Made by a program: the position numbers and the translations under genes. From the NCBI GenBank assembly GCA_035525365.1, contig DATLEK010000064.1:1-64000 (forward strand): a DNA stretch of 64,000 nucleotides. The letters are read 5' to 3'. Source of the stretch: GCA-2861595 sp035525365 (lineage in GTDB: Bacteria > Actinomycetota > Acidimicrobiia > Acidimicrobiales > GCA-2861595). Under the pieces are notes generated by a model. The model was not told where the DNA came from, did not search any database, and was given only the letters and a program-made list of their open reading frames with translations. Shown here piece by piece: positions 1 to 8,365 of the stretch (its first letter is position 1; each line of letters begins with the position of its first letter).

Positions 1-902
1 ACAATCGAAATGTTCTGGATGCCGCCACGTTGGCGTGGCTGCACCGCATGAAGCGGGAGCACGAGGCTCGGGTGAAGCTCGCCACGAGTTTCGGTCCTGA
101 TCGTCGGTCCACCGTCCTACGGATGATCGGCAACCTCCGCGGCCAGGTCGTCGAGATCTTCCAGGATACCGCCTCGACAACCGTGCTCCACTCCGGCGAA
201 CGGCTCCCGGAGTTCACCCTGGCTTACGACCGGCACAGCATCGAGATCGACCTGCGGAAGATCCCCGGCGAAGCGGAAGGTGGCCCCGACTACTACCGGA
301 CAGCTATGGCGACGATCGACGAGGTCGTCGCCGGCCGGGTTCGAGAGGGCATCGCCCGGGATGCGATCCCACACCTCAGTGTCTTCGCCTTCGCCCGGCT
401 CCCGCTACTCGTCTACCTGGGCTCCCGCCTCGACGACACCGTCCCCACGTCGATCTATCAACGGCACCGCGCGACGGAGGAGTGGAGCTGGCCAGACCCG
501 ACCGCCGGTGCCGCCACCTTCGAGCTGACGGTCGACGGTGCCAAACCAGCCGATGAAGGGCTTCTGGTCCTGAACATCAGCGGCACCATCCACGACGACG
601 AACTCCCGTCGGAGTTGTCCGAGCTGCCGACGTACCGCATCACGACGAAGGGACCAGATCCTTCCCCGGATGCCGTCGACACGCCTGAGGTCCTCCAGCG
701 ATTCGAGGCGAAGGTTAGGGAGCTTCTCGCCCACCTCGAGTCGACGAATAAGACCATCCGTCGACTCCACGTCTTCGCTGCCGTGCCGATCTCAGCGGCA
801 GTGACGCTTGGCCGCACCACCGACCCGAACGTCCACCCATCCCTCGTGCTGTACGACCGGGTCGACCACAGCTACCAGCAGGTCCTGGAGGTGCGTCCGT
901 GA
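1..902 (+). CDS. CBASS effector, SAVED domain, probably C-terminal part of an HNH-SAVED nuclease (5' partial)
   Basis: The reading frame is open to the left edge (first full codon at base 3), so the gene starts outside the window; the TTG at 30 is an internal codon. The residues visible match a SAVED domain, the CARF-like sensor that binds cyclic oligonucleotides in CBASS effectors. The leading stretch, ending WLHRMKREHE, resembles the last helix of the HNH nuclease domain that precedes SAVED in Cap5-type effectors, so the missing part is probably a nuclease; that is inference. The stop codon overlaps the GTG start of the CD-NTase by 4 bp, indicating translational coupling. The expected role is DNA degradation when the neighbouring enzyme makes its cyclic nucleotide during phage infection. 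A Cap4-type nuclease is the alternative N-terminus. Confidence 0.75.
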   Translation, partial: NRNVLDAATLAWLHRMKREHEARVKLATSFGPDRRSTVLRMIGNLRGQVVEIFQDTASTTVLHSGERLPEFTLAYDRHSIEIDLRKIPGEAEGGPDYYRTAMATIDEVVAGRVREGIARDAIPHLSVFAFARLPLLVYLGSRLDDTVPTSIYQRHRATEEWSWPDPTAGAATFELTVDGAKPADEGLLVLNISGTIHDDELPSELSELPTYRITTKGPDPSPDAVDTPEVLQRFEAKVRELLAHLESTNKTIRRLHVFAAVPISAAVTLGRTTDPNVHPSLVLYDRVDHSYQQVLEVRP

Positions 903-2275
903 AGCTGATCGACTACTTCCGCACCTTCCTGAATGATGTCGTCAACCTGAACCAGTCCCGGCTCGATGATCTCGACGAGCGAGTGCCCCGGATCATCGAC
1001 GCCATCGAAGTCGACGGCACGATCGGCTCGAAGATCCTCGACACCGTCCCGCAGGGCTCATGGGCCCACCGCACAATCATCCGGCCAAGGACCGGCCTCG
1101 AGTTCGACGCCGACTTCCTCGTCCAGATCGATGAGAACGACGACTGGAACTCCGACCCCAAGAAGTACACCAACGCCATCTGGGATGCCCTCTGCGGTAA
1201 CGGCACGTACAAGAACATGGTCTCCCGCAAGGATCGATGCGTCCGGGTGACCTACGCCAACGACTGCCACATCGACGTCGTCCCGTACGTCGTGCTCAGC
1301 ACCGGCCGCGAGGTCATCATTAATCGGTCCACGAACGATTTCGAGGACACGAACCCGGTTGCCTTCACCGAGTGGCTGCAGGAGAAGGACGACATCACCG
1401 GGGGTGACCTGCGCCGGGTCATCCGACTCCTCAAGTACCTGCGAGATCACCGCGGGGCGTTCAACATCAGGTCGGTGCTACTGACCACGATCGTCGGCGG
1501 AGTCGTCGACTCGTGGAAGACCGCCACGGACGCCGACTACTACAAGGATGTCCCCACCACCCTCGTGCACGTCATCGAGGATGTCGCCACCTGGCTGCAG
1601 GCTCGACCCACGAAGCCGTCGATCAGCGACCCGGGCTGCCCGTCCACCACCTTCGACCACCGGTGGATGGAAACGCAGTACCAGGAGTTCAGGTCGAGGA
1701 TCCTTGACCTTGCCCCGAAGATCCGCGCTGCCTACGACACCGTCGGCGTGAACGACAGCGTCACCGCCTGGCGGGAAGTGTTCGGCGACTCGTTCAAGGT
1801 CCCCATCCTCACGGCAGCCGCATCGCTCGCCAAGGCCACCGACCTGCCAACGACGATAGTCGGGGGAGAGCGAGCCCCCCAAGAGCAGTTCATTGAGGAG
1901 ATGTTCCCCGCCAGCATCACGAACACGGTCACCGTCGAGTGTGAGGTAGGCGAGCCGGCGAACATGAACCGCGCCCAGAAGCGCAAGGCCATGCGCCTCC
2001 GCAGCCGAGGGAATCTCGTACGACCCGGAAGGTCACTCACGTTCCGGATGCTCAACACCGACGCGCCGCTGCCCTACGTCGTGTACTGGAAGGTCCGGAA
2101 TCGCGGCCCCGAAGCTAGGCGCCGAGGTGAGCGTGGCCAGATCGTCCGTGATGCTGGTGAAAGGCGGCTGATCGAGACCTCGACCTTCGAGGGCCCGCAC
2201 TACGTGGAGTGCTACATCGTCAAGGATCAGACGTGTGTGGCGGCCACGCATGTCCCCGTGAACATTGACGACTAG
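899..2275 (+). CDS. CD-NTase (CBASS cyclic oligonucleotide synthase) with AGS-C sensor domain
   Basis: 458 residues. Nucleotidyltransferase signatures are clear: QGSWAHRTII (about 52-61) is the GS motif, FDADFLV (69-75) supplies the first two metal-binding acids (D70, D72), and HIDVVPY (124-130) the third (D126). The last ~75 residues, starting near WKVRNRGPEA, match the AGS-C domain found at the C-terminus of some bacterial cGAS/DncV-like enzymes. The GTG start lies in a GTGA overlap with the SAVED gene. The enzyme should make a cyclic di- or trinucleotide from NTPs on phage sensing and activate the SAVED effector. The nucleotide product cannot be read from sequence. No Cap2/Cap3 ancillary genes are visible downstream, so this looks like a minimal two-gene CBASS. 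Confidence 0.88.
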   Translation: MKLIDYFRTFLNDVVNLNQSRLDDLDERVPRIIDAIEVDGTIGSKILDTVPQGSWAHRTIIRPRTGLEFDADFLVQIDENDDWNSDPKKYTNAIWDALCGNGTYKNMVSRKDRCVRVTYANDCHIDVVPYVVLSTGREVIINRSTNDFEDTNPVAFTEWLQEKDDITGGDLRRVIRLLKYLRDHRGAFNIRSVLLTTIVGGVVDSWKTATDADYYKDVPTTLVHVIEDVATWLQARPTKPSISDPGCPSTTFDHRWMETQYQEFRSRILDLAPKIRAAYDTVGVNDSVTAWREVFGDSFKVPILTAAASLAKATDLPTTIVGGERAPQEQFIEEMFPASITNTVTVECEVGEPANMNRAQKRKAMRLRSRGNLVRPGRSLTFRMLNTDAPLPYVVYWKVRNRGPEARRRGERGQIVRDAGERRLIETSTFEGPHYVECYIVKDQTCVAATHVPVNIDD

Positions 2276-2348
2276 CGCCCGACTAACGCCGATTGGTTCG
2301 ACCAGAAGACGCCCCTGTTCGCACAGCTGGATCCCGAGAAGGAGGGCG

Positions 2349-2864
2349 ATGGTGCCTCATGCGACCTACACGAGAACTGACCTGACGGGGCAGGGATTCG
2401 CGGGCTTCGTCCCGTTCCATCAGATCGACCTCACCCAGGTACCGACAGACCCAGGTGTCTACGTCGTGCTGCGGGAGAGTGATCTGCGACCGTCGTTCCT
2501 GTCCGAGAACCCCGCAGGCAGATTCAAGGGCCGCAACCCCACCGTGCCCGTCGTCGAGCTCGAAGCGGCGTGGCCCGACGGCGCGCACTGCTTGTACATC
2601 GGGAAGGCCGCCGCGGGCTCCCGAAGCGTTCGGCATCTCCGGCAACGAATCAAGGAGTTCCGGCAATACGGCGACGGACTCCCGGTCGGTCATCAGGGTG
2701 GCCGCAGGATCTGGCAGCTCGCGGACGCCGACACGTTCGTGATCGCTTGGCTCGTGACGCCCGACCGCGACCCGGCGGATGTCGAAGGGGAACTCATCCG
2801 ACAGTTCGTCGACGAGTGCGGGAAGCGTCCGATTGGGAATCGCACCTCGGGTCGGCGGAGATGA
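2349..2864 (+). CDS. GIY-YIG-like protein downstream of CBASS
   Basis: 171 residues from ATG 2349, chosen because a strong Shine-Dalgarno (GAGAAGGAGGG) lies just upstream; a longer in-frame start at 2265 has no such site. Residues around PGVYVV and LYIGKAA correspond to the GIY and YIG elements of the GIY-YIG endonuclease fold, followed by a basic RQRIKEF helix. A conserved-looking GHQGGRRIWQL block follows. The catalytic Glu expected late in the fold is plausibly in VEGELIRQF. Gap to the CD-NTase stop is 73 bp on the same strand, so it may be co-transcribed. Whether it belongs to the CBASS or is a hitchhiking defence gene is not known. Confidence 0.6.
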   Translation: MVPHATYTRTDLTGQGFAGFVPFHQIDLTQVPTDPGVYVVLRESDLRPSFLSENPAGRFKGRNPTVPVVELEAAWPDGAHCLYIGKAAAGSRSVRHLRQRIKEFRQYGDGLPVGHQGGRRIWQLADADTFVIAWLVTPDRDPADVEGELIRQFVDECGKRPIGNRTSGRRR

Positions 2865-2891
2865 GGCGCCCGTCAGCCCCCACCAGGACCG

Positions 2892-4069
2892 TCAACGGCC
2901 GAAGCCACCGACCATCCGGTCGATGACCCAGCGCAGGTTGGCGTGGTTCACTGGCGTCGAAGTAACGCCAACACGCTGGGAGTCGTCGAACAGGTGCGCT
3001 GGCTCGCCGACAAGCCCGGTGAAGGAATCCGGCCGATGCACTCGGCTGCCGGCTGGCCATGGCGTCTCCTCCAGGTACTCGAAGTGGCCCTCGGGGCAGG
3101 CAGTCATCCGCCACACCGGCTTCGCCGTGTCGATTGGGAGGTCGTCGCCGCGGTAGAGGAAGTTGTCGCCTTGCGGTGCACCACAACTGACGCATGGTGC
3201 ATGAGGTAGGAACCGCCGGCCGCATTGGAGTTCCTGGTGGCCATCCGGACGCCGCGTGACGCCGCCACTGCTGCAACGCCCGGAAGGTCAGGGCAGCCAG
3301 CGGCGATGACGAACAGATGCTCGTCAGTGCAGTCGACGAGGTCGAGGACGGGGAATGGCTTGTAGCACTTGTAGCAGGATGCCGTTGTGATCTCGACGCT
3401 GATCTGACGAGCCGGTTTCGCGCAGGTCGGGCACGCCACCTTCCCGGGCTCGGAATGCCGTGGGAACCGACATCCGGAGACACCGAAGCAGCCGGTTGGA
3501 CGCTCCTCGGTCCGCAGAAGTTCCTGCCCGAGAGCTGAGCGCATCTGCTCGAGCGCCGCCAATGTCGGCCAGACACGAATGACCGGAAGCCCGAGCCGCT
3601 CGTACAGCTCCACTGCGTCCTCCTCGGGAGCGTGGGTGACGATGACCTCGATCACCACCAGCGGCTTTCCGCTGCCCGTCCGGACAAGGAGATCTGGGCG
3701 GATACGCCCCTCGAGCACCTCGTCCACTGCGACAGCGCACCCTTGGCGGGCGACATCAGCCTCACGACTGGCCAGGCACCGGGCACACGCGCACAAGACC
3801 CGGTACGGCCGGCCGGCCGCGGCGGCGTCCAGGATGGCGGCCCGCAAGACCCGGACCGTGGTTTGGTGCAGCGCCGTCTCACCGCCCACGCAGACCTCAT
3901 CGTGCAAGTGCGCGAAGTGCGGCCGGTTCTTCGCTCCGGCCCGCAACCGCACCAGTTCGTCGCAGCCGACGCATCGAGCCCCTTCCGGGCGTTCGTCGGC
4001 GGCGGCCAGCTCGCGAGCCCAGACAAGCCCGCCGTCGAGAACGGCGACCGGATAGCGGATGTCAGCCAT
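2892..4069 (-). CDS. CoiA-like nuclease (competence protein CoiA family), single frameshift near 3183-3190
   Basis: The N-terminal frame starts at ATG 4069. It carries a zinc-binding C33xxC36, an HFAH motif (51-54) and a restriction-like nuclease core with RPDLLV (D126) and VIEVIVTH (E141), the CoiA pattern. Around 3183-3190 the frame breaks: the annotated frame turns low-complexity (TTSSTAATTS), while the adjacent frame continues sensibly with CGAPQGDNFLYRGDD and on to a stop at 2892. One missing base restores a ~390-residue protein. It sits on the same strand as, and downstream of, the NERD/STAND gene and the BREX operon. CoiA-like proteins outside competence operons are common in defence islands. 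The break may be an assembly indel or real inactivation. Confidence 0.7.
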
Positions 4070-4266
4070 CAGGCTGACGGTCCGCGGTCGGGAACGATCC
4101 GCCGGTAAGTACCGCTCGATCCGCGGTCGGATCGCCGCCGTGCCACGCGTCGTGGTCCAACAACCGCCACGTCGCTGACCATACCCATAGGGCTTCAGCG
4201 GCCAGAGAGGGAGGGGCGTCGCAGGCCGAACATCGGGACCTCGACATCACGAATTCCCGCGGCCCA

Positions 4267-7200
4267 TCAGGACCCGAGCGTGACACGTTCGTTGATGGCT
4301 CGAATAGCGGCGACGGCGGCCGCCCCGAACTCCGGGTCTTCGGTGAGGTCACGGAGATGCGCCACCGTCGCTCGGTTGCCGACGGATCCGAGCATCGTGA
4401 CGGCGTAGGTGGCCCGCCCGTCGGCGATCTTGAGATCGAACATCGACGTGAGCTCGGCTCGGTGGTCGAGCGCCCACTCACACAGCCTCCGTAGCTGGTC
4501 GGGGAACGCACCGACCAGACGATCATGCGCGCTCGGCTCGCCTCTGGAGCCGGAGAACATCCTCCCGTAGCGGACCCAGCTGAAGACATCGACAGCAGCC
4601 GCCGGGAGCGTGTGCAGAATGTCGTCCCAGAGCAGGTGCGGGTCAGTCGTGTCCGGATGATCCAGGTGCAGGAGCAGGTTCCCGACCAGTCGCCAGGCGA
4701 GTTCGTCGTCGGTGAGTGCCGACGAGGCCGGCGGGAGACTGTCGGCGAACTTGGCGATGCCGGCGACGGAGTGCAGGTACACCTCGATGTTCTCGTGCGG
4801 AACCGGGCCCTTCGTTTCGGGTCGATGGGCATGCTCCGCGAACAGCGCGTGAAGCTGAGCGTCAACCTGCACGTCGCCACACGGCGCCGCCTTTGCCAGT
4901 TGCTCCATCCGCCAGCCGACGCTCATAGACCAGTCCCGGTGGGTGGCGGCGAGAAGGATGAGCCGGAGCCGGTCGAGCGGCGCGAGGCTGTCCACGGCGG
5001 CGCAGTACGGCCCGACGATGTCCTCGTCCTCGAACTGGCTGCTGACGATGCCGCTCGCCATCGCCGGAGCTTGCGGATGGTCTGGGTGCGAGAGCACCAT
5101 CTCGATCTGGGCGCAGATGTCACCGAGCGTCGCGATCGGCTCGATCTGACCGAGAGCTGCGAGAGCCTCGACGAGGGTCGAGGACAGCGCCCAGTGGTCC
5201 GGCCGGTAGTTCTCCAGCGCCTCGACGACTCGGGCCTGATCGGCTGGGTCGAGGCGGCGCCCGCACCCGGTGACAGCCCACAAGGCGTGCAGCTCGAGGT
5301 GGTAGCCGCCGAGGCGGATCGCCTGCTTGAGAAGCGCCGGCAGGACCGCAACGTCCGCAGGGGAGGTGCCATCGACGGTGAGGGCAGCGAGGTAGCAACG
5401 TCCCCAACCCGGGCTCGGGACGGCAAACAGCCGACTGGCGATGTTGTGGCCGGCGCCGCCCTGTCGGACGAACGGCGCCCGGTACTCGCAGCCAGCGACG
5501 ACGTAAGTGATCGGCAGGCCGTTGGCAACGCCCCTCTTGCACATGGCGTAGGTGCCGCCCACGAGAGCACTGAGCGGCGGGGTCAGCCCAGCGGCGAGGG
5601 CCTCGTCGATGATCGCTCTGAACAGTTCATCAGTGCGGTCCAGGAGCACGCCGATCTGGTCGACGAACTCACCGTCCAGCAAGAGCGCTCCTACGGCCGT
5701 GAACATCGCAACCTCGGCGGTCGTCCACGACCGGCCGGCCCATCTGGCATCGAACGTGCTCGCCGGCTCGAAGGTCGCCGATCCGACCGTTATGCCTGCC
5801 CCGGCCTGGTCGAGCAGGCGAACCATCGAAATGCGAGTCTTCGCTGCGACATCGGCGCCGAGTTCACCGACAGCGGCGGAGGTGTAGAGGGCCTCATCGG
5901 CGAACAGGTCCAGCGCCTCCGCCACCCGCTGTACGTCCCGGTCGATGGCGAGCGCCTGGGCCGTGAGCTGGCGATGCGCTGGTTGGGTTAGCCGCCTAAC
6001 GAACTCGTCGACGCTGCCAGCGGTGCGGACGAGGTCTTCGGCGACGAGGAACTCGCGGAGGAGGTCGTGACGGAACCGAACACGGCCGGGCGTAACGTCG
6101 AGGAGCGCACTGGCGAGGATGTCATCGACCAGCTCGGGGCTGAGGTGGGCGCCACCGCTGCTCCCGAGGTGGGCGGCAACGTCGAGCAGCGGCGCGGAGC
6201 TCCGAAGCTGGCTATGCAGGAACGCGGCGACGGCTCGGAGACCTGCTCGGACCGCCTCGCTTGGTGCGAGGCTACGGATGTAGGCGTCGTGCAGGTCAGC
6301 GACGGTGGCTTCCGGATCGAGGCGGGCCTCGCACTGGGCAGCGATCGCCAGCTCGTGGGCTGTCGTGAATGCCGACGAGATGCGATCGGGTCGGACGGCG
6401 CCGTGCACGGTCAGGATCGACATCCGTGAGGTGGTGTCGGGCGCCGCGACGGTGGCGGTCACGGCGTCGAGCCCATCTGGAAGGTGGTGAGAAGCGGTGG
6501 ATGTGACGAGGACACCACAGCGATAGAGGAGACGGAACGCGGCGAGCTGCTCGAGCAGCTCGGCCTGGTCATCGGGTGCGCATTCGTTGACGCCGTCGAT
6601 GACGACTACGACACCGATGCCGTTTGCCGCGGCGCTGCGGACGAGGTCGAGTGCTCCGGCGTTGCTGAACGGTGCTGCGGACCGCGCAAGGAGACTCTTC
6701 AGGTGGCCGCGGTCGTACTCGTCCGCGCGGAGCCAAAGCACGAGCTCACCGTGGTCGGTGAGGCGCGCGGCGACGTGACGGGCGAGGTGGCTCTTGCCGA
6801 AGCCGGACGGGGCGTGCAGCAGCTCGCTCCGACCCGAGCGGAGACGATCCTCCATCGCGACCCGATCCGCCGGCTGACCATCAAGAGTGCAGTCGAGCTC
6901 AATGAGCTCTGGCAGGTCGCCAGCGAACGAGCGACCAGCCCGGCGTCGGTAGTCCGTGATCGCCTCAGCGCCCACCCGCCGACGGCGCTCACCGGGCGTC
7001 TCGTCGATCTCTTCGAACACGCCGAGGTGCCGGGCGAAGGCTTCCCAGTGCTCGACTTCCCAGACCGGGTGCGGACCGGTTGTACTCAGCCGTTCGAGCA
7101 GGGCCGGGTAGCCGATGGCCTTCACGTTGTCGAAGTGGTCGAGCGTCGACCCGGTAGGGATGTCGGGATAGATGCAGACGACGGTGTCGATCTGCCTGTA

Positions 7201-7596
7201 GTGCTTCTCACCGGCAGGGGCCTTACCAGCGTGCGCCAAAGAGCGCATCTGGTCGCTGACGGCGTACGTCGCATCGTGGGCCTGCCGGTAGCAGTTCTTG
7301 CCGAGCGATCGGCGTGTGCCACCGGGGAGGAGCTGCTCCCATGGCCCGTTGACCGGGCCGAGCACGGGAAGGTCCTGGTCGAGGGACTTGATCTCGACCT
7401 GCACCACCCGCTGAGGTGACCAGATCAGGAGGTCAACCTGCCGCTGGTTCCGGCCCGGCGTGACGAAGTTCGCGTAGAGAACCGCTTCGACCCCGCGCAG
7501 CGCGAGATCCTTGCGCAGCTGAGTGATGAACCGCTGCTCACCCGGATCCGAGATCGAGTCTCCGACGAGCACCTTGATGTCGCTGTTCTTGATCAT
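4267..7596 (-). CDS. NERD nuclease - STAND/NACHT-like NTPase fusion, putative defence protein
   Basis: 1109 residues. The N-terminal ~150 residues are a NERD-type PD-(D/E)XK nuclease: GEQRF at 19-23, then QVDLLIW (D55) and VQVEIKS (E68, K70). Residues 250-400 form a P-loop NTPase with Walker A APSGFGKSH (262-270) and Walker B VVVVIDGVNE (329-338). The remaining ~650 residues are helical and leucine/alanine-rich, as expected for the sensor of a STAND protein. This layout, nuclease then NTPase then long helical sensor, is that of Avs/NACHT-type immune receptors. It begins 55 bp downstream of brxA on the same strand and may share its transcript. The ligand sensed is unknown. The ATG at 7596 is the first start in frame with the nuclease. 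Confidence 0.75.
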   Translation of the reverse strand: MIKNSDIKVLVGDSISDPGEQRFITQLRKDLALRGVEAVLYANFVTPGRNQRQVDLLIWSPQRVVQVEIKSLDQDLPVLGPVNGPWEQLLPGGTRRSLGKNCYRQAHDATYAVSDQMRSLAHAGKAPAGEKHYRQIDTVVCIYPDIPTGSTLDHFDNVKAIGYPALLERLSTTGPHPVWEVEHWEAFARHLGVFEEIDETPGERRRRVGAEAITDYRRRAGRSFAGDLPELIELDCTLDGQPADRVAMEDRLRSGRSELLHAPSGFGKSHLARHVAARLTDHGELVLWLRADEYDRGHLKSLLARSAAPFSNAGALDLVRSAAANGIGVVVVIDGVNECAPDDQAELLEQLAAFRLLYRCGVLVTSTASHHLPDGLDAVTATVAAPDTTSRMSILTVHGAVRPDRISSAFTTAHELAIAAQCEARLDPEATVADLHDAYIRSLAPSEAVRAGLRAVAAFLHSQLRSSAPLLDVAAHLGSSGGAHLSPELVDDILASALLDVTPGRVRFRHDLLREFLVAEDLVRTAGSVDEFVRRLTQPAHRQLTAQALAIDRDVQRVAEALDLFADEALYTSAAVGELGADVAAKTRISMVRLLDQAGAGITVGSATFEPASTFDARWAGRSWTTAEVAMFTAVGALLLDGEFVDQIGVLLDRTDELFRAIIDEALAAGLTPPLSALVGGTYAMCKRGVANGLPITYVVAGCEYRAPFVRQGGAGHNIASRLFAVPSPGWGRCYLAALTVDGTSPADVAVLPALLKQAIRLGGYHLELHALWAVTGCGRRLDPADQARVVEALENYRPDHWALSSTLVEALAALGQIEPIATLGDICAQIEMVLSHPDHPQAPAMASGIVSSQFEDEDIVGPYCAAVDSLAPLDRLRLILLAATHRDWSMSVGWRMEQLAKAAPCGDVQVDAQLHALFAEHAHRPETKGPVPHENIEVYLHSVAGIAKFADSLPPASSALTDDELAWRLVGNLLLHLDHPDTTDPHLLWDDILHTLPAAAVDVFSWVRYGRMFSGSRGEPSAHDRLVGAFPDQLRRLCEWALDHRAELTSMFDLKIADGRATYAVTMLGSVGNRATVAHLRDLTEDPEFGAAAVAAIRAINERVTLGS

Positions 7597-7651
7597 CCAC
7601 TGCCACGCTCAGCGTGACGCTGCCGTGATCGTACCGCAAGAAGCATCTCGC

Positions 7652-8365
7652 CTACGGCAACGACACTTGGGCCAGCACGGGACCGCTGGCATGAGAGTGC
7701 ATCTCCAGCAGGGGGTAACCCCGACCCTTGGCGCCAGGCAGCCGGATGCCGAGGAGCTCCGGTGCGTTTCGGAGACTGGTCGTCGGGAGAGAGTCGGCCT
7801 GACGGGTGAGCAGGACAGCGTGGCTCAGCCAAAGCCCGAGGGAGGTCGGTACATCGATCGGCTCGATGGCCGAATCGAGTACCTGGCCCGTCTGCCGGAC
7901 AACACCGAGGTTGCGGAACGTTGTGTACGCCTTCCTCGCCGCGACGTCCACCGACGAGCGGTCTCCCAGGCTCCGCCTCACCTCGGCCCGAACCCGGGCT
8001 GCGTCTGCGTGGCCATCGGTTTGGATGTGTTGACCGAGCACACGAGCCACGGCGCCAGCGAACGGGAAGGTCGCGAGCACGGCGCCGAAGTGGAGGAGCG
8101 GACGAACGGACGGTGAGCCGTCGAACGATCGGGCCCAGGCGATCATCTCGGCCGCCTCGGTCGGGGGATTTAGCCAAACCCGGGTGAGGCACTTTTTCGT
8201 CTTTCCCTCGGCCTCTTGGTCGCTGACGAGGTCTCGTAGGGCGATGGTCAGCCGACGGCGATTCGACCGGAGATCCGGGTCTGCGATGGCGATCCGCCGC
8301 GCCAGCTCCAACTGCTCGAGTGTGAGCCCGCGGTCGAGGAGCATTCCGTAGCTGGCCTTCGTCAT
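7652..8365 (-). CDS. brxA: BREX protein BrxA (type 3 BREX)
   Basis: 237 residues, last gene of the BREX operon; its ATG overlaps the pglZ stop by 4 bp (ATGA). Position and size match BrxA (DUF1819), the final gene of type 3 BREX operons. The segment KKCLTRVWLNPP near residue 60 looks like the conserved BrxA core; the rest is helical without an enzymatic motif. BrxA proteins are small DNA-binding helical proteins required for BREX defence in some systems. The assignment rests more on gene order than on a diagnostic motif. Confidence 0.7.
   Translation of the reverse strand: MTKASYGMLLDRGLTLEQLELARRIAIADPDLRSNRRRLTIALRDLVSDQEAEGKTKKCLTRVWLNPPTEAAEMIAWARSFDGSPSVRPLLHFGAVLATFPFAGAVARVLGQHIQTDGHADAARVRAEVRRSLGDRSSVDVAARKAYTTFRNLGVVRQTGQVLDSAIEPIDVPTSLGLWLSHAVLLTRQADSLPTTSLRNAPELLGIRLPGAKGRGYPLLEMHSHASGPVLAQVSLP

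Noticed and set aside
4525..7419. Long open frames on the plus strand (up to 488 residues) opposite the NERD/STAND gene.
   Set aside because: Shadow frames of a GC-rich gene; low-complexity Arg/Gly/Val composition, no domains, while the minus-strand frame has ordered motifs.
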